From Roseibium porphyridii (GTDB taxonomy: Bacteria > Pseudomonadota > Alphaproteobacteria > Rhizobiales > Stappiaceae): a DNA stretch of 64,000 nt. Positions 46,992-55,866 of the stretch are shown piece after piece. The stretch spans positions 352,001 through 416,000 of the forward strand of contig NZ_CP120863.1 of NCBI RefSeq assembly GCF_026191725.2. The letters are read 5' to 3'. The translations under genes were made by a program, and so were the position numbers. The notes beneath the pieces were generated by a model. The model did no database searches, was not told the origin of the DNA, and saw only the letters and a program-made list of their open reading frames with translations. The first letter of the stretch is position 1. The number at the start of each line of letters is the position of its first letter.

Positions 46992-48557
46992 TCAGCTGAG
47001 CGCTGAAGATTTCTTCAATGTGTCCGAGACGGAAAATCGCGCGAAGACCCAAAGGATTGCGAGACACATTCCGAAAAGTATCGGCGCAGCCGCTAAAGGA
47101 ACAAGAAGGAAAACACCGCACAAACCGGCGAGCGTCCAAAGTGCGATCAACAGCCCTTTCGCTTGCGCCGCCAGCGTCTTTCGACGTGTTGCCAGTGCCT
47201 TCAATGCCGGAAATGCGCCAATATCATCTGTATCACTTACGGCAATTGGTCCAGAGGAGTTGGCCTCATCCTGCGCATTGCCAGTAGGGCACACGTTAAG
47301 CTCCAGTGCGGACCGGTCTTGTGACAAGCTTAATACAAGCGGATACGTTTCTGTTGCTGATCTGGCAGCGGCCTCCAGCGCCTTTTCACCAGGGAGAGGG
47401 TCATCCATCAGCTCCAGACCCAGCATTCCGGCGAGCGCTTCTCTGGTTTTGTGGCTGTCGCCGCTGAACAATCTTGGCACAAGACCTTCTGAACGAAGCA
47501 TTCTGCCGGCGACACCTGCATCCTGCCGCAGCGTACCTTCCAACCCGAGAACGCCCACGACACGGCCCCCGACCGCTACCCTTAGGACCGTCTTTCCATC
47601 TGCTTCCAGTGAGCGGGCAATTGCATCGGCTGTAAAACTATCGATTTTCAGCTCTTTCAGAAGATCCGTGGTCCCGATCACAACCGTCTGACCTCCGAGC
47701 AGCGCGACAACACCCAGTCCCGCGGCCGGTTTGAAGCGATCGGGACTTTTTAAGGCTACATGCCATTGAGTGGCCAGTTGCCGCAGCGCATGTGCGACGG
47801 GATGATCAGACCGGCCTTCCGCCGATGCCGCCACAGCAAGGAGCGTCTTGGGCTCATTGTTGAACGCCATTACATTGGTCACCATTAGATCCGGTCCGGA
47901 CATCACTGCGGACTTGTCGATGACGATTTCTCTGGCTTTGGCGATCTTGCTGAATGCATCAGGCGCCAGCTCACGCGCGCCGGCGGCAAATGCCGCTTTG
48001 TGAAATACCTTATCCGCAAATGCGTTGATGCCATCGATCAAATGCGGCCAGGACATCAGAAGCGTGATCGACGCCGCCATGGGAGCCGATGCAGGATCAA
48101 TGACCCACCAGCCGACGGCCGTTGCAATCGATAGCCCAAGTGAGCCGATGGCCTCCTTGATCCCGCTGAAATCTCCGCGCGGCGGCAATACGGCAACTCC
48201 GAGGGAACGCAATAACATCAGAAGCGCCCCAGCCAGCGCCGGCCAGTTTGAAACAGCCGGTTCAATGCCGATCAGAACAAGCAACGTTGTAAGCGTCACC
48301 AAAAGCGTGCTCACGAACAACGTTGTCAGCGTTAAAGGACGGCCGACGGCGCGGTTTATCGAGTAAGACAACGCGAGAAATGAAAAAATTACGGAGAAAT
48401 TGCTGAAAATCAGTGCACTATACTTACCGAACAGGAGAACCGATGGCGTCGACTTGTCCAATTCCGTGAACGCTACCTGCAAAGCTGCCATGAGGCTGGC
48501 GAGTGCCAAGATCATAAATGTGAGCCAGAAGACGGATATCAAAGGAGTTTTCGTCAT
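46992..48557 (-). CDS. P-type-ATPase-like membrane protein lacking catalytic motifs
   Basis: A 521-residue protein with about six N-terminal and two C-terminal membrane helices around a cytoplasmic domain that aligns by eye with the P and N domains of heavy-metal P-type ATPases. The nucleotide-domain motif SDHPVAHAL (250-258) is kept, as is the GDSHKTREALA hinge (366-376). The phosphorylation motif DKTGT is D214-K-S-A-V, the actuator TGE loop is absent, no CPC metal motif is seen and the GDGxND motif is lost. It cannot carry out normal P-type catalysis. The ATG at 48557 is chosen; the upstream extension lacks support. It may be a regulatory or scavenging paralogue. Confidence 0.75.
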   Translation of the reverse strand: MTKTPLISVFWLTFMILALASLMAALQVAFTELDKSTPSVLLFGKYSALIFSNFSVIFSFLALSYSINRAVGRPLTLTTLFVSTLLVTLTTLLVLIGIEPAVSNWPALAGALLMLLRSLGVAVLPPRGDFSGIKEAIGSLGLSIATAVGWWVIDPASAPMAASITLLMSWPHLIDGINAFADKVFHKAAFAAGARELAPDAFSKIAKAREIVIDKSAVMSGPDLMVTNVMAFNNEPKTLLAVAASAEGRSDHPVAHALRQLATQWHVALKSPDRFKPAAGLGVVALLGGQTVVIGTTDLLKELKIDSFTADAIARSLEADGKTVLRVAVGGRVVGVLGLEGTLRQDAGVAGRMLRSEGLVPRLFSGDSHKTREALAGMLGLELMDDPLPGEKALEAAARSATETYPLVLSLSQDRSALELNVCPTGNAQDEANSSGPIAVSDTDDIGAFPALKALATRRKTLAAQAKGLLIALWTLAGLCGVFLLVPLAAAPILFGMCLAILWVFARFSVSDTLKKSSALS

Positions 48558-49206
48558 GGCTGATGGCTTTCGTGCGTAGGGTTCCTCAAGCGTTCGGAGA
48601 TGCCACCTACCGGAAATGCACACTCGGGCTGTCTCTGAACACGTTCAAAAATGCTGGACGGTTTTCGGGACTGCAATGGCTTGAAACCACTTGAACAGGG
48701 CGAATGCCAAGCAGCAGGCAGTCTTGCCTATACTTTAGGCAGCCGTTCACTTGCTCCAATCAAGCATCATGGTAGTGTTCGCTTGCTGTTTTTAATACTG
48801 GCTCGCCGGTTTTCAGAGCTGCGCCTAATATTGATTAGGCACAATTTAAATTTCTTCGGGGTATATACTTTAGGTGGAGGGCAGAATTGCCCTCCATTTT
48901 TTGCAAGCGTTGAATTTCGAAACAAAAGGCCCGAGGGCTTAGTCAGCTCAATTTTCGCTGTAGCGTTTTCAGCTTTGTTTTTTTAAGCAAAAAATGCATG
49001 CTCCTGCCCCCTCTAAATGGGACGGCAGAATCTGCCGGGCCAACACTCCCTTGTGGTTATCCTTGGGCGGCAGTGTCGGGAATCAGGGGGTCAATGTGAG
49101 TCAAGTGCTGAGGCGCTGTGACCCAGAAAAAAGACTCCCATTCAATTGCTTGGCAGATTCGCGCATAGCGCTGCGATCACCGAGGTTTGCCTGAAAAATT
49201 CAGGTG
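48558..49206 (+). other. 650-bp non-coding island with hairpins, possible sRNA gene
   Basis: The longest gap in the window, AT-richer than its neighbours, with no convincing gene; a 111-codon frame at 48651 looks random. On the plus strand it holds an inverted repeat TGCCTA/TAGGCA (48725-48741), a perfect hairpin GCCTAAT-ATTG-ATTAGGC (48823-48840), a repeated 11-mer TATACTTTAGG (48729 and 48864), and a canonical terminator at 48876-48904. A small RNA read left to right and ending at the terminator is possible. I see no clear promoter and recognise no RNA family. Confidence 0.5.
48876..48904 (+). terminator. Canonical Rho-independent terminator in the non-coding island
   Basis: GGAGGGC, a six-base AGAATT loop and GCCCTCC form a perfect 7-bp GC-rich stem followed by ATTTTTTG. 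No plus-strand gene precedes it for 3.8 kb (the nearest is the MoeB-like gene ending at 45063), which argues for a short unannotated transcript upstream. Confidence 0.8.
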
Positions 49207-50928
49207 CTAGGCGCTTTCAAGATTTGCGCGAGAAAGAAGTTCCATGGACGGCATAAGGTCCAGCAGCTCCCGCGTATAGGCGTGTTGCGGAGCTTCAAAC
49301 AGCTGATCGCAGTCCGAAACTTCACACAATTCACCATTTCGCATAACGCCGATGCGGTTGCACATCTGCCGGATGACAGCGAGATCATGGCTGATAAACA
49401 GCATGGTCAAACTCAGCTCCTCCTGCAGGTCCTTTAAAAGGTTCAGAATCTGGGCCTGGATCGAAACATCGAGAGCGGATGTTGGTTCATCGCAGATCAA
49501 AAACCTTGGACGTGTGGCGAGAGCCCTTGCAATGGAAATACGTTGGCGCTGCCCACCAGAGAACTCATGCGGGTACTTCTGACCAGCAGCTACGCCCAAA
49601 CCGACATGGTCGAGCAGGTCGTCGACAATCTGGCGAACTTCCGAATTGCTGGATGCCAACCGATGAAACTTGATTGGTTCCGCGATGATATCCTTCACAC
49701 GCATGCGCGCATTCAAGGAGGAGTAGGGGTCCTGAAAAATCATCTGCATCTGCCGACGCATTGCCAGGACGTCCTTGCGGTTCCTCAACGATGTCAGTTC
49801 CGTTTTGCCGAAAAGGATGGATCCGCCTGTCGGGTGATAGAGTCCGGTGACCAAACGGGCAATGGTCGACTTGCCGGATCCGCTTTCACCGACGAGGCCG
49901 AATGTTTCGCCTTCCTGGATGTCGAAACTGACCTTTTTGACAGCCTGAAAATATTTCCGCCTCGATGGAAATACAGAACCTCTTGTTTCGAAACGCATAT
50001 CAAGATCACGGATTTGCACCAGCGGTCCCGTAACCTTTTCGTAGTCTCGTGCTTTGCCTAGCCAGTGAGTTGAAATGTCGATCTGCTTTTGAGGCGTACC
50101 GGCTTCCTCAATGTAATTTACGATCGGGAAGCGCTCGACTTTTACGTCCGGCCTCGGGACTGCGGAAATCAGGCTTTGAGTGTAAGGATGATTGGGCGCC
50201 CCGAGCACCTGAGTCGTTTCGCCATATTCCACAAGCTCACCGCGATACATCACAGCGACATGGTCGGTGATGTCTGCAATGACCCCCATGTCATGAGTGA
50301 TAACCATCATCGCGACATTGCGTTCAGCACACAAAGACTTCATCAATTCAAGAATTTGCGCCTGGATTGACACATCAAGAGCTGTCGTCGGTTCATCGGC
50401 AATCACGAGCTCAGGCTCTGCGCAAAGCGCAAGCGCGATAACAACACGCTGTCGCATACCGCCAGAGAACTGGTGAGGATATTGTTTGATCCTTTCGCCT
50501 GGATCGGGAATTCCGACCGCATCGATCAATTCAACCGCGCGTTTTTGCGCGTCAGACGACGACAAAGGCAAGTGGGTCTTTATGGTTTCTACCAATTGAG
50601 ACTCGACCGTCTGCAACGGATCGAGCGACGTCAGAGGATCCTGAAAGATCATACCGATCTTCCGACCACGCAGGCGACGCTTTTCCTTGTATGGCAGTTG
50701 GTCGATCCTCTGGCCGTGCAGATAGATTTCACCCTCTGAGATACGGCCAGGTTCCTGCAGCAATCCAATAACCGCATTGCCGACGGTCGACTTGCCTGCA
50801 CCCGATTCGCCAACCACACCGAGGATCTTGCCCGCCTCAACGCTGAGATTGACATCATCAACCGCTACGAAGACTGACTTGCGACCTGGAAATTCCACCG
50901 TCAGGTCTTTGACATCAAGAACGCTCAT
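49207..50928 (-). CDS. Peptide ABC transporter ATPase with two nucleotide-binding domains
   Basis: A 573-residue tandem ATPase. The first domain has Walker A GESGAGKS near residue 40 and signature FSGGMRQRV; the second has GESGSGKS near 350 and [15 protein letters not shown]. Both have the oligopeptide/dipeptide type spacer ([16 protein letters not shown] tail, here [15 protein letters not shown]). The two chains that are DppD and DppF elsewhere are fused here, as in GsiA. It is the last gene of the minus-strand transporter operon and lies 7 bases after the second permease. Confidence 0.94.
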   Translation of the reverse strand: MSVLDVKDLTVEFPGRKSVFVAVDDVNLSVEAGKILGVVGESGAGKSTVGNAVIGLLQEPGRISEGEIYLHGQRIDQLPYKEKRRLRGRKIGMIFQDPLTSLDPLQTVESQLVETIKTHLPLSSSDAQKRAVELIDAVGIPDPGERIKQYPHQFSGGMRQRVVIALALCAEPELVIADEPTTALDVSIQAQILELMKSLCAERNVAMMVITHDMGVIADITDHVAVMYRGELVEYGETTQVLGAPNHPYTQSLISAVPRPDVKVERFPIVNYIEEAGTPQKQIDISTHWLGKARDYEKVTGPLVQIRDLDMRFETRGSVFPSRRKYFQAVKKVSFDIQEGETFGLVGESGSGKSTIARLVTGLYHPTGGSILFGKTELTSLRNRKDVLAMRRQMQMIFQDPYSSLNARMRVKDIIAEPIKFHRLASSNSEVRQIVDDLLDHVGLGVAAGQKYPHEFSGGQRQRISIARALATRPRFLICDEPTSALDVSIQAQILNLLKDLQEELSLTMLFISHDLAVIRQMCNRIGVMRNGELCEVSDCDQLFEAPQHAYTRELLDLMPSMELLSRANLESA

Positions 50929-50935
50929 ACCGCCC

Positions 50936-51913
50936 TCACCGCAATTTCGGATTGAGGGCGTCGCGCAACCAATCGCCCAGAAGGTTGACGTTCAAAACCA
51001 GAAGCGCCAAGGCAAGACCAGGGAAAATGGCAATCCACCATTCGCCCGAATAGAGAAAATCGTTTCCGACGGCGATAAGTGTGCCGAGCGAAGGCTGGGT
51101 GGGTGGCATGCCAACTCCAAGGAAGGAGAGGGTCGCTTCGGTCACAATGGCGAGCGCAAGATTGATCGTTGCGATAACCATCACCGGGCCCATGACATTG
51201 GGCAGGATATGGCGCGCCATGATGATCACAGAAGGAATACCTATCACGCGCGCGGCCTGAACATATTCCTTGTTCTTTTCAACCATCGTGGATCCGCGAA
51301 CGGTTCGGGCATATTGCACCCAGAACGACAATGCCAGCGAGACGATCAGGATGTAGAACGCGAAGACCTCCCGATCGAGGGAGCCGAAAATTCCGTTTGC
51401 GATTCCGTCAATCAGCAGTGCAATCAAAATGGCCGGAAAAGTCAGCTGAACGTCGGCGATACGCATGATGACGGCATCCGTGCGGCCACCCATGTAACCG
51501 GCGACGAGACCGAGCGTGATGCCCAGAACAGCCGCAGCGATCACAGAACAAAAGCCGACGATAAGCGAAATTCGCATGCCGTAAAAAATGCCGGACAGCA
51601 GATCCCGTCCCTGGTCGTCCGTGCCGAGTGGAAAGCGCGGATCGGAATATTCCATCCAGACCGGCGGAACGCGGGCATCCAGAATGGAGATCGAAGCAAG
51701 ATCGAACGGATTGTGGGGCGCAACCCAGGGCGCAAGAATAGCCAGCAGGAACAAGATAAAAGTCCCGCAGGCTGCGACGACCGTCACCTTGGATCTCAAA
51801 AAGGAATGGAAGAGATCACTGTCGACAATCTTTGAAAGCCGTCCCGGAGCCGCCTCAGATCCGGACCGGTCGGCAACCGCCGCTTTCGCTTCTTCGTTGG
51901 AGACATAGGGCAT
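50936..51913 (-). CDS. Peptide ABC transporter permease, DppC type
   Basis: A 325-residue permease with about six membrane helices. A long cytoplasmic N-terminus precedes the first helix, a GTDDQGRDLLSGIFYGMRISL segment is typical of DppC/OppC, and the inner-membrane EAA loop is in EYVQAARVIGIPSVIIMARHILPNV. It pairs with the DppB-type permease 15 bases upstream and the fused ATPase 7 bases downstream. Confidence 0.93.
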   Translation of the reverse strand: MPYVSNEEAKAAVADRSGSEAAPGRLSKIVDSDLFHSFLRSKVTVVAACGTFILFLLAILAPWVAPHNPFDLASISILDARVPPVWMEYSDPRFPLGTDDQGRDLLSGIFYGMRISLIVGFCSVIAAAVLGITLGLVAGYMGGRTDAVIMRIADVQLTFPAILIALLIDGIANGIFGSLDREVFAFYILIVSLALSFWVQYARTVRGSTMVEKNKEYVQAARVIGIPSVIIMARHILPNVMGPVMVIATINLALAIVTEATLSFLGVGMPPTQPSLGTLIAVGNDFLYSGEWWIAIFPGLALALLVLNVNLLGDWLRDALNPKLR

Positions 51914-51928
51914 GGTCGGTCAGTCCCC

Positions 51929-52903
51929 TTACGGCCGGCCAACCCGCAAACGCGGGTCGATGAAGAAATAGAGCATGTCGACAATGAAGTTGATTGCGAC
52001 AAAGAGGAACGCTGTCAGCAGCAAATAGGCCGACATGATCGGGATATCGACGTTTTGAACCGCCTGCAGGAACATCAGTCCCATGCCGGGCCACTGAAAC
52101 ACCGTCTCGGTAATGGTTGCAAAGGCGATGATCGCGCCAAGTTGCAGGCCGGTGATGGTGATCACAGGCACAAGGGTGTTCTTCAGCGCGTGCCGGAAAT
52201 GGACCAGCCTGTCCGGCAAGCCGCGCGCTCTGGCAAATTTGATGTAATCAGTGCGGATAACTTCCAGCATCTCTGCCCGGATAAGACGCATGATCAGCGT
52301 CATCTGATAGAGGCCCAGCGTGATGGATGGCAAAATCAACGCTTTGAGACCTGAAACGGTCAGAAATCCGGTTGTCCACCAGGAACCTATCTGGACGGTC
52401 TCGCCGCGCCCGAAACTCGGCAGCCATTGAAGCGTCACGGAAAACAAGAAGATCAGCAATATGCCGATAAAGAAGGTCGGTAACGATATGCCGACCAGGG
52501 ACACAGACAGGAACAATTTCGAAATGGGCGATTCTCGGTTCAGACCGGCGTAAATTCCCATTGGAATACCGACAATCAAAGCAAATAAGGCCGAGGTCAG
52601 ACTGAGCTCAAGCGTCGCCGGAATGCGTTTGGCAAAGAGCTCAGACACCGGCTGACGGAACTGGTAGGAGGTGCCGAAATCAAACCGGGCTGCTTTGGTG
52701 ATGAAGCGATAGAACTGAACCGCAATCGGGTCGTTCAGACCAAGCCTTTCCCTCAAGGCTTCCCGTTCTTCGATTGACGTTTCGATCCCGACCATCTGAT
52801 TGATGGGGTCTCCGACGAAACGGAACATGGTGAAGGCCAGCAGTGCGACCACCAGCATGACAATCACCGCCTGAAGCAAACGGCGCGTTGCAAAACCAAT
52901 CAT
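51929..52903 (-). CDS. Peptide ABC transporter permease, DppB type
   Basis: A 324-residue permease. It starts with FATRRLLQAVIVMLVVALLAFTMFRFVGDP, as DppB/OppB proteins do, and has the EAA loop in DYIKFARARGLPDRLVHFRHALKNTLVPV. It is 15 bases upstream of the DppC-type permease. A strong terminator separates it from the binding-protein gene. Confidence 0.93.
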   Translation of the reverse strand: MIGFATRRLLQAVIVMLVVALLAFTMFRFVGDPINQMVGIETSIEEREALRERLGLNDPIAVQFYRFITKAARFDFGTSYQFRQPVSELFAKRIPATLELSLTSALFALIVGIPMGIYAGLNRESPISKLFLSVSLVGISLPTFFIGILLIFLFSVTLQWLPSFGRGETVQIGSWWTTGFLTVSGLKALILPSITLGLYQMTLIMRLIRAEMLEVIRTDYIKFARARGLPDRLVHFRHALKNTLVPVITITGLQLGAIIAFATITETVFQWPGMGLMFLQAVQNVDIPIMSAYLLLTAFLFVAINFIVDMLYFFIDPRLRVGRP

Positions 52904-52927
52904 TACGGCTCTTTGGGTTCAGATAGG

Positions 52928-52956
52928 AAAAAACGCTCCCGGCTGTGCCGGGAGCG
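52928..52956 (-). terminator. Terminator between binding-protein and permease genes
   Basis: On the minus strand CGCTCCCGGC, a 3-base loop and GCCGGGAGCG form a perfect 10-bp stem followed by TTTTTT. It lies just past the stop of the substrate-binding-protein gene and before the permease genes on the same strand. It would limit read-through and favour excess binding protein. Confidence 0.9.
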
Positions 52957-52974
52957 CGCGTTGGCAGTGGCCGA

Positions 52975-54558
52975 TCAGTTCTTGGTCACAAAGCGGAACT
53001 TGAACTGGTTGTCGGCCCGCTGAACCAGCTCGACATTGTCAGCAACACCCCAGGCAAGGCCCTGCTGGTGAAGCGGAATGTAATACGCGTTGTCGTGGCT
53101 GATCTGGTAAGCGTTTTCAATCAGGCCATCGCGTTTTTCCGGATCGACTTCCACAAGGATTTCCTTGGTCAGGCTGTCGATTTTCTCGTCGCAGAAACCG
53201 CCGAGGTTGAAGGGAGAGCCAGTTCCGGCTTCATCACGGCAGTTCATCAGGTTGGAAAGTACGTTCCAGCTGTCGAGAGAACCGGGTGTCCAACCCAGCA
53301 GATAGAACGACGTGTCGAAATTGCCTGATGCCAGCACCTTGGCAAAGTACTTTGCCTTCGGCTGTGCGTTCAGATCAACTTTCACACCGATGCGCGCCAG
53401 CATGGCGGCCACTGCCTGACAGATTGCTTCATCGTTGACGTAACGATCATTCGGGCAATCCATGCCAACCGTAAAGCCGTCTGCGTAGCCTGCCTCTGCA
53501 AGAAGAGCCTTCGCGGCTTCCGGATCATAGGGATACCGCTCGAATGCACCCGCCTTTGAGAAAAGGAACGGAGAAATCATGATTGCCGACGGTGTCGACA
53601 GATCCCGCATGACCTTCTTCTTGATGCCTTCAATATCGATTGCCTGATAGAACGCTTTGCGCACCTTGGCATCTTTGAACGGGTTCTTGCCCTTGACGTC
53701 CGAATAGAGCAGCTCGTCACGCATCTGATCCATGCCGAGGAAGATCGTATGCAATTCGGGACCGGTCAGTGCCACGGTACCAGCGTTGTCATTGATCCGC
53801 TTGATGTCCTGAACCGGGATCGGATACACCATGTCCAATTCGCCGGACAATAGGGCGGCAACCCGGGTCGCGTCAGATGAAATCGGTGTAAATTCGACCG
53901 TATCGAGATTGTGTGTCGGAGTATCCCACCAACCGTCGTTTTTCTCATAAACCGTTTTCACACCAGCTTCATGACTGGCAACCTTGAAGGGACCAGTGCC
54001 GTTGGCATTGAGAGCTGCGAAATTTGCCGTGGAATCGGAAGCCGAGGTCACCTTGACCGCGTCGTTTTCAACCGTCCACTCCTTGTCCATGATGTAGAAG
54101 GTGTCCCATTCGTAATGCAGGATGGGATTTGGACCTGAAAGAACGAAATCGACCGTGTGGTCGTCCACAATCTCGACTTTGGCGTCGGCTGGAACACGGG
54201 TCGTCAGATCAGACCCCTCCGACTGAACACGCTCGACCGAAAATGCCACGTCTTCCGCCGTGAAATCATTGCCGTTGTGGAATTTCACGTCTTTGCGCAA
54301 ATAGAAGCGCCAACGGTTCGGTTCCACGATCTCCCAACGTTCGGCCAGCGCCGGCTCGATGGCCAGATCCGAACCCCTGCGTGTCAAACCTTCATAGACA
54401 TTGCCGAGCGACGACAATGTAAATGTTTCGTTCAAAGTATAAGGATCCAGGTTGTTCAAGGTGCCCTGAAACGCAAACTTGAGTGTTTCAGCCTGCACGG
54501 CCGAACCTGCTCCTGCCGTCAGCAATGCTGCGGCGGCCACGATTGATTTGGTTTTCAT
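52975..54558 (-). CDS. ABC transporter substrate-binding protein, family 5 (peptide type)
   Basis: A 527-residue periplasmic protein with a signal peptide of about 23 residues (cleavage near VQA-ET). It belongs to the SBP_bac_5 family, as shown by the fold-typical LNNLDPYTLNET and AERWEIVEPNRWRFYLRKDVKFHNGNDFTAEDV near 70-110. Its partner genes are the two permeases and ATPase downstream. Ligands of this family include peptides, opines and glutathione. The adjacent ArgE-type enzyme hints at an N-acylated amino acid or peptide, which is inference. Confidence 0.93.
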   Translation of the reverse strand: MKTKSIVAAAALLTAGAGSAVQAETLKFAFQGTLNNLDPYTLNETFTLSSLGNVYEGLTRRGSDLAIEPALAERWEIVEPNRWRFYLRKDVKFHNGNDFTAEDVAFSVERVQSEGSDLTTRVPADAKVEIVDDHTVDFVLSGPNPILHYEWDTFYIMDKEWTVENDAVKVTSASDSTANFAALNANGTGPFKVASHEAGVKTVYEKNDGWWDTPTHNLDTVEFTPISSDATRVAALLSGELDMVYPIPVQDIKRINDNAGTVALTGPELHTIFLGMDQMRDELLYSDVKGKNPFKDAKVRKAFYQAIDIEGIKKKVMRDLSTPSAIMISPFLFSKAGAFERYPYDPEAAKALLAEAGYADGFTVGMDCPNDRYVNDEAICQAVAAMLARIGVKVDLNAQPKAKYFAKVLASGNFDTSFYLLGWTPGSLDSWNVLSNLMNCRDEAGTGSPFNLGGFCDEKIDSLTKEILVEVDPEKRDGLIENAYQISHDNAYYIPLHQQGLAWGVADNVELVQRADNQFKFRFVTKN

Positions 54559-54643
54559 TTTCCCCTCTTTTTCTTCCGAAAGTCGGAATTCACAGATGCA
54601 CGGCTACTGGTTTCAGTATTGTCCGCACGCCTGAATTGACTGA

Positions 54644-54672
54644 ACTATGACACTGTAACTGTCTGTGTTCAA
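54644..54672 (-). promoter_or_regulatory. Candidate promoter of the substrate-binding-protein gene
   Basis: On the minus strand TTGAAC (54672-54667) and CATAGT (54649-54644) lie 17 bases apart, about 85 bases before the substrate-binding-protein start. This fits a separate promoter after the argE-like gene. Visual call only. Confidence 0.35.
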
Positions 54673-54690
54673 ACCTGTTTGGGCAGGAAA

Positions 54691-55848
54691 TTACGTCATC
54701 TCTCCTGCGAGCCTGTCCAGAAAGGCCGAACAACGATCGAGTTCGGCCAATTCAATATACTCGTCGGGCTGATGCGCCTGATCGATCGACCCCGGACCAC
54801 AGACCACCGTCGACAGTCCGTGTTCCTGAAAAATTCCGCCCTCCGTGGCGTAGACCACGACATGCCGCGCGTTGTCGCCTGTCAACCGTCGCACTGTCCG
54901 TTCCGCCAAACCGTCGTCTTCCTCTGTCAACCCTGGAACATTGGCGATCACCTCGATATTGATCCGGCAGTTTTCAGAGATAGCCTGCATTCCCGGCAGG
55001 ACCTCGGTCTCAATAAAACTGCGATACGCATTCAGCCAGTTTTCGGCATTGTCACCCGGAAGCAGCCGGATATCGGTTAAAAACTCGCAGCGTTCCGCGG
55101 TAATATTGTGCGCTTCACCACCAGCGATCTGTCCACAGTGCAGCGTTGTAAAAGGAGGTTCAAAAGGACACTCGGGATCTGCCGCCGCCTTGTTTTCTGC
55201 CGTCTTGGCATCCATCCAGGAGATCAATCGAGCTGCCGCGGAAATCGCCGATACGCCGCGATGAAGCTGGCTGGAATGAACTGGATACCCCTGGATACTG
55301 GTTTTGAAAACCACAATCCCCTTATGACCCGTAACGACTTTCATATTTGTCGGCTCGCCGACGACAACGAGATCGGGTCGCGATCCCCTGGACAGGAGAT
55401 CTCGAATAAGGGGTGGTGCACCGAGGCAACCAACTTCCTCATCATAAGAAAGCGCAATGTGTATCGGACTTTTGAGTTCCGTTGCCAGAAAGTCGGGCAC
55501 CTTTGCAAGAACCGTCGCGGCAAATCCCTTCATGTCCGCTGAACCCCGGCCAAAAAGCCGGTCACCATCCACCCAGGCCGCAAAGGGATCCTTCGACCAG
55601 GCCTGACCCTGCACCGGCACCACATCCGTATGGGCGGATAGAACCACACCGCCATCCCGCTCGGGACCTATGGTGGCATGGAGCGCTGCCTTTTGACCGG
55701 TGTCGTCTGGCACCCGTGTCGACGAAACACCATGGCTTTCCAGATAGTCTTCGACAAAGGCAATCAAACCAAGATTGCTTTGATCGGACACGGTGTTAAA
55801 GGAGATCAGCTTCTCCAGCATCTCCCGCGGCGTATAGATACGGCTCAC
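54691..55848 (-). CDS. argE: ArgE/DapE-family deacylase (acetylornithine deacetylase type)
   Basis: A 385-residue M20 metallopeptidase-fold protein. Metal ligands lie in SAHTDVVPVQGQ and in the SYDEEVGCLGAPPL segment (the catalytic EE), with FGRGSADMKGF between. ArgE hydrolyses N2-acetylornithine to ornithine. It is upstream of the peptide transporter operon on the same strand (132 bp to the binding protein) and 18 bases after the adenylate cyclase gene, so a role in processing the imported compound is as likely as arginine synthesis. Confidence 0.85.
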   Translation of the reverse strand: MSRIYTPREMLEKLISFNTVSDQSNLGLIAFVEDYLESHGVSSTRVPDDTGQKAALHATIGPERDGGVVLSAHTDVVPVQGQAWSKDPFAAWVDGDRLFGRGSADMKGFAATVLAKVPDFLATELKSPIHIALSYDEEVGCLGAPPLIRDLLSRGSRPDLVVVGEPTNMKVVTGHKGIVVFKTSIQGYPVHSSQLHRGVSAISAAARLISWMDAKTAENKAAADPECPFEPPFTTLHCGQIAGGEAHNITAERCEFLTDIRLLPGDNAENWLNAYRSFIETEVLPGMQAISENCRINIEVIANVPGLTEEDDGLAERTVRRLTGDNARHVVVYATEGGIFQEHGLSTVVCGPGSIDQAHQPDEYIELAELDRCSAFLDRLAGEMT

Positions 55849-55866
55849 GTAACCTCCGGTTTGTCG

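Noticed and set aside
48651-48986. 111-codon plus-strand frame in the non-coding island
   Set aside because: No ribosome site, no recognisable domain, and it runs through a canonical terminator, so it is more likely random.
50777-51835. 352-codon plus-strand frame over the DppC-type permease
   Set aside because: Charged, low-complexity shadow of a hydrophobic permease.
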